Positions 1 to 10,882 of a DNA stretch of 64,000 nucleotides are shown piece by piece. Under the pieces are notes generated by a model, which was not told where the DNA came from, made no database searches, and worked only from the letters and a program-made list of their open reading frames with translations. The position numbers and the translations under genes were made by a program. Every line of letters starts with the position of its first letter. The stretch's first letter is position 1. This stretch comes from Hyperoodon ampullatus (lineage: Eukaryota > Chordata > Mammalia > Artiodactyla > Ziphiidae), in NCBI GenBank assembly GCA_949752795.1, contig OX457058.1, positions 158,785,353-158,849,352 on the forward strand, read 5' to 3'.

Positions 1-815
1 AGAGTTTCCCCTCTCCCATCACGTTTTTGATACTCTTCCTAAAGGTGTCAGATACTAAGGGTGAGCAAACACCCTATTTACATGTTATCCCAGTGTAATT
101 ATTAATATTCTCCCCTTTTTTCTCCCCAACATGTCCCAGTGTAGATACCGCATTTTATCTCTTCAGTGGGGGAATGATACCTCCCTGGGTGTGTTTTTTT
201 TTTCTTCTATGAATAAAACCTTTGGACTTTCAGGATAATTAAGATATACTGCCTTCTAAAAATGAAATTCATTAAAAGTAACATTTTTCTCTTTCAAGTT
301 GAAATCATCCCCAATGTCTCAGTGCAGCAATTTGACCCAATACTACTTTTCAGTGGAATAGTTTTCACACTCATTTCACAGTTTAAACCAATTTGATTTC
401 ACTACTAATTTGCCTTATTTTAACTTGGATATGCTGAAGTAGTCCAGACTGCTTCCAAACACTTACTGCCTCATTAGCTGATGGCTGTAGTCTAATGACT
501 TTCAGAGCAAATGAGAGCTTCCAGGGTGGAGGACACCAGTGGAAACAGCTCTTTGCAAACTAAAGGAGAGGAAGTCAGAATTGGATTTAATTCTACCCTT
601 TGTTAGCTTCGGAGTAATTAGCATTAATTTAAATGAAATTGTAATTATTTTCAGTGGTGCTGACTGATGGGCAATCCCTGGGTAAATAGACTGAAGTCAT
701 CACAGGAGCCATCACATAGTTGAGTAGATACATAACAAGGGGAGCATTTTCTGTTAGAGTTCAGTGTAATGTTCTAAGTTCAGCCATAAAGATAGATGTG
801 GATATAAATCTTATT
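1..815. other. Unassigned background sequence
   Basis: AT-rich non-repetitive DNA. I see no open frame of note, no RNA gene and no recognisable transposon. Confidence 0.5.
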
Positions 816-922
816 TGTATGTGTGTATAGATACATATACATCCCCCATATGCGTATGCATGTGCCCCATATATACATACATACACATATGTATATGCAC
901 ATACATTAAAATATATATATGC
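816..922. repeat. TA/CA/CATA-rich simple repeat
   Basis: Imperfect alternation of tatg, cata and ta units, ending in a short (AT)n run. It is a degenerate purine-pyrimidine microsatellite. Confidence 0.7.
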
Positions 923-1044
923 TTTAAAATATGACTTCTTTCCCTTTCCCTTGTGTATAGATTAGGTTCTTTGATTACAATCAGAGTCTGAGGCTCACTC
1001 TGTCTATCTCAGGGACAAATGTGAGAATAAGAGAGATGGGAATC

Positions 1045-1116
1045 CTTTTTTTTTTTTATTAGTTTCTGCTTTATAACAAAGTGAATCAGTTATACATATA
1101 CATCTGTTCCCATATC
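1045..1116 (-). mobile_element. 72-bp L1 3'-end stub with perfect TSD
   Basis: A poly-T run is followed by the terminal bases of the cetartiodactyl L1 3' UTR in reverse orientation, the same sequence as at 7,920 and 47,720. The 14-bp TSD GAGAGATGGGAATC is perfect at 1,031-1,044 and 1,117-1,130. This is therefore a complete, extremely 5'-truncated retrotransposition event and not an eroded remnant. Confidence 0.9.
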
Positions 1117-1130
1117 GAGAGATGGGAATC

Positions 1131-2044
1131 TTTCAGGGAAAAAAGGAACCAAGGTTTAAATTCATGCTATGCTATACTTTAAAAGTAATTCAGGATCTAG
1201 GTGGTTACTCTTAGTTGTCTGTCTAGTCTTCATTCCCATTCCACCATTCTTCTTTATTTTAAAATCTTCATTTTTTTTTTCTAGGAAAGGTGGACTACTT
1301 CCCAGCCTCAGAATGAATCATATTTTGTCTAAAGCAGGCAACATAATCCAATTCCCTTTGCTAGTGGTTGCTCTAAGGGCAAGCACGAGAACAGGATCTA
1401 GGCAATGAGGCATGGAAGAAAATCTGTTGTGGTAATTTGAGAAAGATTTTGCTCTCTGGTAAGACAAGATGGTGATGAGGCTGGTTCAGTTTTTCTGCCA
1501 TGAAGTGGTGTGCAAAGATTTTGTGATTGGTGCTATGGCAGCCATCTTGAAGGCTAAAAGCTTAGAGATGAAAAACCAATATGCTGAGGAGGATCTTGCA
1601 GAAGGATAGAAAGGAATCTAGGTTTTTGATAATGTTCCTAAACAGTTTCTCCACATCTAGACCACCTATCTCCAGACTTCTTGTCGTGTGAGACAGTGAA
1701 AAGTCTTTATTGCCTAAGACACTCTTGGTTTGGAATCTATCAAAACATCTCTGAAAATGTCCAAGGAAGCTCTAAGGACAAGGTTATTTTTGCCTGCTTA
1801 GTACCAGAATTTTCTGGATATTTATTTACATATGTTTAGGGTGACTTGAATCAGAATCAGGGGAGCTTTCTGAGCATCAGTGTTTCAAAGTCTTAACTAT
1901 TCAGATCAAATTTCATCCCTGTTATGCTTCAAGATTGAGCAATGGTACAGCTCTTCCTTTAATATACTGCAGGTTTATCAGTTAGATATGTCAAGTGACA
2001 ACATGAAAATTTTTAGCTTTGGTACATTTTGCCTTCACACTTCC
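1131..2044. other. Unassigned background sequence
   Basis: No transposon, RNA gene or credible coding frame recognised. The 79-codon frame at 1,169-1,408 is short, has no family resemblance and lies in AT-rich DNA. Confidence 0.45.
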
Positions 2045-2175
2045 CTTTGCTGATTGATTATTCATGCGATTAACAAATATTTATTGAGCACTTGACATGT
2101 GTTAGGTTTGGGAATTTAGTGGGGAGATACAGAAATGCTCTCTGCCTTCTTAGGATTTACATTCTAGTAAGGTTA
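2045..2175 (-). mobile_element. L2 LINE 3'-end fragment
   Basis: Reverse-orientation match, from memory, to the L2 3' end: the 'caaatatttattgagcac' block, then a variant of 'ctatgtgccaggcac', then 'cttacattctag'. Divergence is high, as expected for an ancient element. Confidence 0.65.
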
Positions 2176-3615
2176 TACAATTTCCATATTCATCTGGCCT
2201 TTTGATGCAGAATTCTAGGGATCCCCAGATGTTGTGCTGCAAGAACAGGATATGGAAACCTCCCAGAATAAATGCGTGTCTCTTTAAAGATGATGAAGAT
2301 GGTAACAGGTAACTCTTTTTGTATTCTTTTTCTTTTTCCTTTTTTTTTTTTTTGCTATGATATTGAAAGATGTTGAGGTAATGGTGAAATATTGCATTGA
2401 GATGTTCTTATTATTACTAGAGCCATATTCGAAATATCTAGTCTGGAACCAGGATATTGTACCCTTTGTAGATTACTAATCTGGATTTTTCAGGGACTAT
2501 ATATATATATATATATATTCAACTCCCATCATAATGTTTTCAAATAATCCAGGTCATGCATACCAAAGTGCGTGATGGTAAATCATAATAAGGGTCTCCC
2601 AGCTTTTAACTTAGTATTGAATCAATTGCAAATCCTAGGATTCCAGGACTCTCATTTGAAATGAAGGGGAAATAGCTGTGCCTTGAGTGGCTTCTCCATG
2701 TTCACGTGTGTAAGGACAATAATTTGAGAGTTTTTGCCAACAACTCTAGACCAGTAATCACCTTAGGTTTGTCTGGATTTTCTGGATGGGGGAATCATTA
2801 CTTCTTGTCCTAAAGCAGCCTCTCTTTATCATGAAGTGAATGCATTGAGCTAGTGAGCAAGTGAGTTGTTGCTTTTTGCTTATTTGTCTCCTTCATATCT
2901 TAGGCCCCCAGGGGGCTGTTCAACTACCCAGGATTAATATTTACAGAGAGTTCTGGGTCAGATAAGAATGGATCTCTAATTGGTGGCTTTCTGTAGTGGT
3001 TTTGGTATTCTATGGTACAAAAAAATATACTCACTTATAGGTATATTTATGGAAAGTAAGTTGATAGTGTTTTCTTTGATTCCTCCTTTGCTTCTCCACA
3101 TAGTCTCCTTTTCTTGTTCTTTGGTTGAAATTCTAATGAAGGTTATCTTCAAAATCCCCTTTAGCAAAATTTTCTTATTAAATAAAGCTTTATTTTCTAG
3201 GCCAGTTCTCTGCCTTTCTGATGCCAACCCAGAATAGTGATTGTCCTCACCTGTCCCCCAACCCCCTTTAAGTGTCTAAATTAAGCCTCTTAGTCTTCTT
3301 CTTCCATCACTGCCAGGTTTTCTAATCTTCTTTTCAAAGGTGGTGCCTGGAATTGGTAACCATAACCTTGACCCAGTACTTACTTTAAGAATCAAGTTAT
3401 ATTCTGGATCTTGGCCTAGCACAATGGCTGGAGGCATGTAAGTCAGCCTGTATTATCATTATTTTTTCAGCTTTCCCAGGGAAACATTTTTATTTACTTG
3501 TGGTCCTGTGTTTCAAAGAAATTTGCTTCATTAAAAAAATGTATTATCACCTAGAGGTAGTGGGGCAGAAAATAGATTAGTCCTGTGATGAACTGTTTAC
3601 CACAGTGTAGTTATA
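2176..3615. other. Background sequence with an (AT)n run
   Basis: Mostly unassigned. A pure (TA)n microsatellite of about 22 bp lies at 2,496-2,518 and a poly-T run at 2,339-2,354. The overlapping 83-85 codon frames at 2,976-3,237 on both strands look accidental. Confidence 0.45.
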
Positions 3616-3629
3616 AAAACCCTCAAGGT

Positions 3630-4287
3630 ACCCTGAGAAAACCATAATTCAGAAAGCATCATGTACCACAATGTTCATTGCAGCACTATTTACAATAGCC
3701 AGGACATGGAAGCAACCTAAGTGTCCACTGACAGATGAATGGATAAAGAAGATGTGGCACATATATACAATGCAATATTACTCAGCCATAGAAAGAAACG
3801 AAATTGAGTTATTTGTAGTGAGGTGGATGGACCTAGAGACTGTCATACAGAGTGAAGTAAGTCAGAAAGCAAAAAACAAATAACCGTATGCTAACACATA
3901 TATATGGAATCTAAAAAAAAAAAAAAATGGTTCTGAAGAACCTAGGAGCAGGTCAGGAATAAAGACGCAGACGTAGAGAATGGACTTGAAGACATGGGGA
4001 GGGGGAAGGGTAAGCTGGGACGAAGTGAGAGAGTAGCACTGACATATATACACTACCAAATGTAAAATAGATAGCTAGTGGGAAACAGCTGCATAGCACA
4101 GGGAGATCAGCTTGGTGCTTTGTGACCACCTAGAGGGGTGGGATAGGGAGGGTGGGAGTGAGACTCAAGAGGGAGGGGATATGGAGATATATGTATACAT
4201 TTAGCTGATTCACTTTGTTATACAGCAGAAACACAATATTGTGAAGCAATTATACTCCAATAAAGATGTTAAAAAAAAAAAACCCAG
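3630..4287 (+). mobile_element. L1 3' end, 5'-truncated, with TSD
   Basis: This holds the last part of ORF2, the whole 3' UTR and a poly-A tail (about 4,271-4,282) after an AATAAAGATGT-type polyadenylation end. A 14-bp TSD with one mismatch bounds it: AAAACCCTCAAGGT at 3,616-3,629 and AAAACCCTTAAGGT at 4,288-4,301. It is one of the few plus-strand L1 pieces here. Confidence 0.92.
3671..3883 (+). pseudogene. L1 ORF2p C-terminal fragment
   Basis: An open frame of 70 codons encodes the extreme C-terminus of L1 ORF2p, with the 'KCPLTDEWIKKMW' and 'YYSAIERNE' blocks typical of mammalian L1. The endonuclease and reverse transcriptase domains are absent through 5' truncation, so it is non-functional. 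The ORF2 stop is followed directly by L1 3' UTR. Confidence 0.88.
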
Positions 4288-4301
4288 AAAACCCTTAAGG
4301 T

Positions 4302-6185
4302 GAATTTGAAACAGAAAACCAAGCGGCAATCTGCATTGCTGTCAGCTGTGTCTAGGAGCTAGATCCACAGATAGTGAATGGTGAAAAATATTTTACATCA
4401 TTAAAGTCTGCTTTTTCATTTCTAAAATATATACCTTTAGTACAAAGCACAGTTATATCTATACATGAAGTATGAACATTTTGCTGGACTTTTTGTAGAT
4501 TTGATCAACTGGATATTTACATTCCATTCTGTATTAATTATATTAATTAAGTAATTATTCAACTTTTGGCTTGGTATTAATTTGACACTTGGACTTAAAA
4601 TAACAAGGACTGGTGGCCTACTTGTGGCTTTAAGGAGTAGAAACCAATTGGAGCAAAAGTACAGACTTATTAATTTTAAAATATGCATGTTTCTGTCCCT
4701 TAGGCAGACCTGAGTCCTCAGACTAAGCACTGCCCCCTCCTCTCCTTCCCCTGTCTCCCTCCCTCTGTCTCTCTCCAGTTCTACACAAACAATTCTTGGT
4801 GGATGGGGTGTGGAGGGGTGGAGAAGCAGTATTAAATGTTTTGATTTCATGGACCTTTAAGCTCTTGTTGGCAAGAGAGTTAGATTAAACAGAAATAATA
4901 TTGTCTAAAACAAATTTATGTAAGCAGAATGCATTGACAAGAAGCTGAAAGAAAAACCTGAGTAACGTAAGAACAGGTCTGTAAGGAATATTACTTCTTT
5001 ATTCTTCTATAATATGACTTAATTTTTTTTCAAACCCTCCTTCAGCTGGGTTCTCCATCAGGTGCAAGTTTAGGAGGATTATGTGTTGCTGTGGCCTTGT
5101 TTGTTTGTCTTGAGGAGAGGGTGGCTTATAGATTCCTGTACACAGGAATCTGCTTAGACACATTGCCAGGTTTGACCCTTGATTGTTGGTCAACATAAGA
5201 AGCTGTGGTGATGCTCTTGATCTGGTAGGCAGGGCCCCTCACTGTTACCAGCTTTCTGCTCTGTGCCGTGCTTGGTGTCTGTAATTATTCTGCTACCTCT
5301 GAGACCAGCTGGTGCATAAGGTAATCTAAGACAGTATCCCCATATGCACTTGACCACCCCCCTCCACCCCAGGGGACTCTTGCTGAATGTAAACAGCTAT
5401 GCCAGGGAAGGGGGGCCTGGGATCCTCTTTATGGAATCCACCGCTTTTCTTTTTCTGTCTCTTCCCCCGTGGCTCTCATTTCCTTTAGCCAGGGATAGAG
5501 AAGTTCCTCTTTGGACTAAAAGCCATAATGACATGGTAGGGGAGAGGGCTTGTTAACCTGGCTTTCTAGCCAGAGTCCTTTCTTCTCCCACATCCGTCTC
5601 TGGGCTTTGGCTATCTGACACAAGATGAAGGAGGTGGGTACTGACATAAGACTCTACAAAAAAAGTATTCTCTTTTATAAATCATTTCTTAGTTCTAATT
5701 TGTGTTTATTCTTTGTTTCATTTTTTATTGCTTAGACAAGCCTAGAGCCTGCCGATCTTGTCTACCTTCCCCCTCTTCTGATCCCCCCCACATCAAAAAC
5801 CCCATAGCTGAGTCATGACTGTCATTGGGCACCAGACCTCACTAAACAGTTTTTCTTCCCTACAGCTACCTGCCATTGGCTGTCAAGGTAACTTGAGGGC
5901 TACTTGCTGTTGAACATGAGTGATTTGTCCTTTCTCCTTACTGAGCAAGCTCCTGGAGTGCTCACAGAATCCCTCTTCCTAAAATATGAAATGGATTCAG
6001 TATGGCCTGGATGTTGCATGTAGTGGTAGCCAGGCTGGTAGTCTGGTCTTATAACTTCTTCCTCATCTACACCATGCTCCATGGACTCACGGAACATTAG
6101 AGCTAGAACAGTTAAGTGCATATGTTCTTAACAAGCTACAGAACATCATCTCATAAAGATTATTTTGTGGTTCTTTCCCATCAAT
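4302..6185. other. Unassigned background sequence
   Basis: No repeat family recognised with confidence. The 137-codon minus frame at 4,437-4,850 is compositionally biased (pyrimidine-rich DNA at 4,735-4,780) and resembles no protein I know. Confidence 0.4.
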
Positions 6186-6189
6186 CCCT

Positions 6190-7030
6190 ACCCTTTCTTC
6201 CAAAGACAACCAGTGTTCTGATTTCTTTAATCATAGATTAGTTTTGTCTGTAGACTTAATTAGAATATGTGTCTGGCTTCTTTCTCTCCAAAAGAAAGTT
6301 CATCATGTTGTATGTATCAGTAAATCATTGCTTTCCTTTGCTGAGTAGTATTCCATGTGTGACTAAACCACAATTTGTCAATTCTTCGTTTGAGCCACAT
6401 TTGGTATATTACTAGTTTTTGGTAATTATAAATAAAGCTGCTATGAACATTCGTGTTCAAGTCTTTTTGTAGACATATGGTTTCATTTTTTTCTTGGGTA
6501 AATACCCAAGGGTGGAAATGCTGCATCATAGGGTACCTGTATGTTTAACTTTATGGGAAATTCTAGAATGATTCCCAAAGTGGTTATACCAGCTGTCCCA
6601 CCAATGTATGAGAGTCTGATTGCTCCACATCCTCACTAACATTTGATTTTGTCAGTCTTCTTGATTTTAGCCATTCTAGTAAGTGTGTTGCATTATCTCC
6701 TATGGGCTTAATTTAGATTTTTCTGATGACTGATAATAATGAGCACTTTTTCATGTGCTTATTACTAAGTTGTATATCCTCTTTTGTGGAATGCCAATTC
6801 TTTGGGCCCTTATTAAAATTGTACTTTTGTCTTTTAATATTGTTGTAGGAATTGTTTATATATTCTGTATATTAGTCATTTGTCAGATATATGTATTGGT
6901 AATATTTTCTCCCAGTTGGTGGCTTGCCTGTTAATTTCTCAATGGTGTCTTTTGATGAGCAGAAGTCTTTAATTTTGGCAGATTCTATTCTATAAATTTT
7001 TCTTTCTTGGTCAGTGCTATGCCTTTATTT
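6190..7030 (-). mobile_element. Old L1 (L1M-type) ORF2 and 3' UTR fragment
   Basis: Reverse-orientation L1 blocks are recognisable despite heavy decay: 'ctgagtagtattccat', 'aataaagctgctatgaacat', 'cttgggtaaatacc' and 'atattttctcccag'. The wording differs from the younger L1s elsewhere in the window and matches my memory of mammal-wide L1M elements. Many stops and indels make any coding capacity lost. Confidence 0.65.
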
Positions 7031-7452
7031 TAAAATTTCTTTTTTGCTTTGTTTTATGTGTTTTCTTCTTATAAAAATATCTAGCATATTTTCATTTATT
7101 GTTCTTTAACTTAATTTCACAGTCTCTTTTAGTAAGAAAATTTAAGTGGTTTACATTTAAGAATTGAAAACTCTTAGTTTTATTCCCTCCATCTTACTTT
7201 GTTCTTCCCTTTTTTCTCTTATTCTTTATTTTTGTGTGTTTGATCAAGTTACTAATCATTTCCTTTTCTTTCCATGTTAGTTTAGTAGTTTCCTGGTACT
7301 TTTCTCTTCTACAGTCTTTGCAATCTTGCTATACCTGACATGCATAATTGAATATATATTTCTCTACTATTATATGAAATAAAGAAATTAACCATATCTC
7401 TCAATCAAGGTTATTTACTGCTTCCTATCATTAAGTTGAGACCTGAAGATAC
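7031..7452. other. AT-rich sequence, possibly old L1 continuation
   Basis: Pyrimidine- and AT-rich DNA directly after the old L1M piece. It may be further decayed L1, but no diagnostic block is readable. Confidence 0.3.
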
Positions 7453-7615
7453 AGGATGATTATATGTCCTGATTTGCTTATGCAAGTCCTGGTTTATTTC
7501 TATTTTCCTGGCATAATTAGTAATTGTGCCCCTTTAATCTAAAACTGCCCCAGTTTGTTCAGTAAATTACACATGTATAATCAAATGTGTGCAGTCAATT
7601 AAACATGTTAGATAT
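7453..7615. mobile_element. Possible ancient DNA-transposon-derived repeat
   Basis: The blocks 'tgtcctgatttgc', 'agtcctggtttat', 'ggcataattagtaat' and 'gccccagtttg' resemble a mammal-wide non-autonomous repeat I remember but cannot name. Terminal inverted repeats are not clear. Confidence 0.35.
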
Positions 7616-7683
7616 TTTGTCCTCCACATGCCCCTTTTATGTACACATCCACTAGAATGCCTTTAATTCTCTCCTTTTGGCCG

Positions 7684-7858
7684 CCTAGTGCAGTAGTTAA
7701 AAACAGACTCTGGAGTGACTTACTAGCTTTGTAATCTTGGGCAAGCTGTTCTCTTTGCCGCAGTTTCCTCATCTGTAAAAAGACGATAATAACATGACTT
7801 TATTCATAGGGTTGTTGTGACGATTTAATTAAAGGAAGTGCCTGGAGCAGTGCCTATG
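7684..7858 (+). mobile_element. MIR SINE
   Basis: The order of blocks matches MIR: 'gactctggagt', 'cttactagct', 'cttgggcaagc', 'cagtttcctcatctgtaaaa', 'agggttgttgtga', 'agtgcctatgcc'. An L1 stub interrupts its 3' end; the remaining MIR tail probably resumes at 8,011. Confidence 0.85.
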
Positions 7859-7863
7859 CCATT

Positions 7864-8008
7864 CTTTTCTTTTTTTCTTTTTTTTGTTTTTTTTACATCT
7901 TTATTGGAGTATAATTGCTTTACAATGGTGTGTTAGTTTCTGCTTTATAACAAAGTGAATCAGTTATACATATACATATGTTCCCATATCTCTTCCCTCT
8001 TGCGTCTC
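7864..8008 (-). mobile_element. Short L1 3'-end insertion in the MIR tail
   Basis: Poly-T, then 'acatctttattggagtat', then about 100 bp of L1 3' UTR in reverse. It sits at the MIR 3' end. CCATT occurs on both sides (7,859-7,863 and 8,009-8,013), a minimal TSD candidate. Confidence 0.8.
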
Positions 8009-8013
8009 CCATT

Positions 8014-8437
8014 AATGTATTATAAAAATGTTGCTTCTGATTCCCTGCTCCCTCTCAAGTCACAGGTTCTTCTGAGATAGTTTATAACTTTAAGTTCCAC
8101 ACTATTGTCAGTTTCAGCTTTGCTAAGTGACTCCTCTGGTTCAAGAATTCTTAATGTTACAAATTCCTAATGACTCTATTATTATCCATTCAAAGTTTAT
8201 TGCCTACCACTGTTTTCTCTCCTTGTCATTGTCCTTATCTTGCCATCTGTTCTGTTCACTTACTTGATTAGAGTCCTTTCCTAAGTATTTTCCTCAGTTG
8301 GGTTCTGTGGGTGATAGGCTCTCAGAATTCTTTATATATCTGTAAATAGACTTCTTTCCTCTAAGATTATTTTGTTGTAATCCTTTCCTCTCATTAACCA
8401 GTAAATATTAATCTCCTGTTTCCTAGCATCTAAAATT
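8014..8437. other. Unassigned, possibly old L1-derived
   Basis: T-rich DNA with phrases such as 'gggtgataggctctcag' that recall L1M 5' regions. Assignment is weak. Confidence 0.3.
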
Positions 8438-8449
8438 ACAGTTGAAAAA

Positions 8450-9041
8450 AAATTTTAATTGAAGTACAGTTGATTTACAATGTCATGTTAGTTTCAGGTG
8501 TACAGCACAGTGATTCAGTTATACATACATACATATATATATCTATTCTTTTTCAGCTTCTTTTCCCTTATAGGTTCTGACAAAATATTGAGTATAGTTT
8601 CCTGTGCTATACAGTAGGTCCTTGTTGGTTATCCATTTTATATATAGTAGTGTTGTGTATGTTAATCCCAACCTCCTCATTTATCCCTCCCCCAGCTTCC
8701 CCTTTGGTAACCATAAGTTTGTTTTCTATGTCTGTGAGTCTCTTTCTGTTTTGTAAATAGGTTCATTTGTATCTCTTTTTAAAATTTCCGGTTCCTCATA
8801 TAAGTGATATTATATGATATTTGTCATTCTCTGTCTGGCTTACTTCACTCAGTATGATAATCTCTAGGTCCATCCATGTTGCTGCAAATGGCATTATTTC
8901 ATACTTTTTTATGGCTGAGTTATATATATTGTATATATATTCCACATCTACTTTATCCATTACTCTGTTGATGGACATTTAAGTTGTTTCCATATCTTGG
9001 CTATTGTAAATAGTGCTGCAGTGAACATTGGAGTGCATGTA
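8450..9041 (-). mobile_element. Older cetartiodactyl L1 3' end
   Basis: Reverse L1 3' UTR of a different subfamily ('gttagtttcaggtgtacagc', 'gctatacagtaggtccttg') runs into the ORF2 C-terminal region (a 60-codon minus frame at 8,796-8,978). Candidate TSDs with one mismatch are ACAGTTGAAAAA at 8,438-8,449 and ACAGATGAAAAA at 9,042-9,053. Confidence 0.85.
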
Positions 9042-9069
9042 ACAGATGAAAAATTTGATGTTAGTTTTT

Positions 9070-9429
9070 GTATTAATTTGCTAGGGCTGCTTTAACAAAG
9101 TACCACAGACTGGGTGGCTTACATAATAGAAATTAATTTTCTTATGGTCTCGGGGGTTAGAAGTCCAAGATGTTGGCAGGGTTGACTCTGAGGCCTCTTT
9201 CCTTGGCTTATAGATCGCTGTCTTCTCCCTATGCTTTCACATCATTTTCTCTCTGTATATGTCTGTGTCCTAATCTTTTCTTCGTATAAGGCAACCAGTC
9301 ATATTGGATTAGGGCCTACCTAATAATGCCACTTAATTAATTACCTTTTTACATATAGTCACATTGTAGGTACTGGGGGTTATAATTTCACCATATGAAT
9401 TTCGTGGTAACAAAATTCAGACCGTAACA
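9070..9429 (-). mobile_element. MLT1-type MaLR solo LTR
   Basis: Reads in reverse as an MLT1 LTR. Blocks are 'ctagggctgctttaacaaagtacc', 'agactgggtggctta', 'aagtccaagatg', 'ctgaggcctctttccttggct', 'ggcaaccagtcatattgg' and 'caaaattcag'. About 360 bp is close to full LTR length. No internal sequence adjoins it. This is an ancient non-coding endogenous-retrovirus-like remnant. Confidence 0.75.
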
Positions 9430-10427
9430 ATTTTATTCTTTTCCTTTTGTAAAGTTCTCTCTCTCTCTCTCTTCCCCGCACCCCCCCACCCAGCCGCTCT
9501 ACCATCGCCGTTGCCTCCATCTCTCCCTTTTTCTTTCCCTCTTTCCCTTCCTCATCACTCTGGAACTTAGCCCTTTTAATCTGCAGTATCAAGTGTTCCC
9601 ATCAGGAATACTTCCTTTGCTCTTTTTGCCTGTCTTCTAGCTATTCCTTTTTCTCTTTCTGAAATTCCCATTACTTGGTCATCTTTTAAAAATCTTATCT
9701 TTCCTTTATTATTTCTATCTCTAAGTATATTTCCTCTAGGTTGTGAGATATTTCTTCCAACTGACCTTCCAGGTCACTAATCTAGTTTTCAATAATGACA
9801 ATCCTTTTCTTAAATCAACATATTCACTTTATAAATATGAAAGTCATGTCATCCAGGAATCATATCTCCCTTGAAGGTGCATAATTAAGAACTTGTTTTC
9901 TTCTGCTTTTGGATTGCTGGGTTTCCTTTGGTGCATTGTTAACTTCCTTTGCCTATGCTCTGCTTTGCTTTCTAATGAGGACTTTGAGAGGTGGCAAGCC
10001 CATGGGGGATGGTTGGCACGGCAGCACCTGTCCCTTCCCTGTGGGTCAAGGGTGTAGCAAGTGGTAACCTGTTAGTCCTCTGGCAAAAACCAGGAGAAAG
10101 CTTCTTTGCTCTCTGATTTCATGGGTTACAACCATTGCAAGTCTCAGAGTCAAGCAGGAACACAGTCCACCTGTGTATTGCCTCTACAGCTCTTCATGGA
10201 ACAGGGAAATCTGCAGATTTCCCCAAGACCACACACAGGGTGTGGAACCCCCTTTTCCCTTTGGATTCTATGGATTTCTTCAGTTCATGCTCTGGCAAGG
10301 AACATCAGGTCCAGAAACTTGCTCCAGGTCTCTTGGCTTCAGGTTTGCAGGATTCCCTTGGAATCATGAGGGAAATTGTCCTGTACCTCTGCTCTCTTTG
10401 GAGACCTCATCAGAACCCCAGGCTTCA
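9430..10427. other. Background sequence before L1-A
   Basis: A short (CT)n run (9,456-9,472) is followed by T-rich DNA that could be decayed L1. At 10,000-10,427 the sequence is more GC-balanced and carries overlapping short frames (87-119 codons) with no recognisable protein. The last 12 bases form the left TSD of L1-A. Confidence 0.4.
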
Positions 10428-10882
10428 AATCCTCTTTCTTTTTCTTTTTTTAACATCTTTATTGGAGTATAATTGCTTTACATTGGTGTGTTAGTTTCTT
10501 CTTTATAACAAATTGAATCATTTATACATATCCATATGTCCCCATATCTCTTCCCTCTTGCATCTCCCTCTCTCCTACCCTCCCTATCCCACCCCTCTAG
10601 GTGGTCACAAAGCACCGAGCTGATCTCCCTGTGCTATGTGGCTGCTTCCCACTAGCTATCTGTTTTACGTTTGGCACTGTATATATGTCCATGCCACTCT
10701 CTCACTTTGTCCCAGCTTACCCTTCCCCCTCCCCGTATCCTCAAGTCCATTCTCTAGTAGGTCTGCTTCTTTATTCCCATCTTGCCCCTAGGTACTTCAG
10801 AACATTTTTTTTTCATTTTTTTTTTTAGATTCCATATATATGTATTAGCATATGGTATTTGTTTTACTCTTTCTGACTTACT

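Noticed and set aside
4437..4850. 137-codon minus-strand frame
   Set aside because: Composition follows a pyrimidine-rich stretch, with no family resemblance.
10106..10494. Three overlapping frames before L1-A
   Set aside because: All three plus-strand frames are open by chance in the same DNA, the last codons fall in L1, and no protein family is recognisable.
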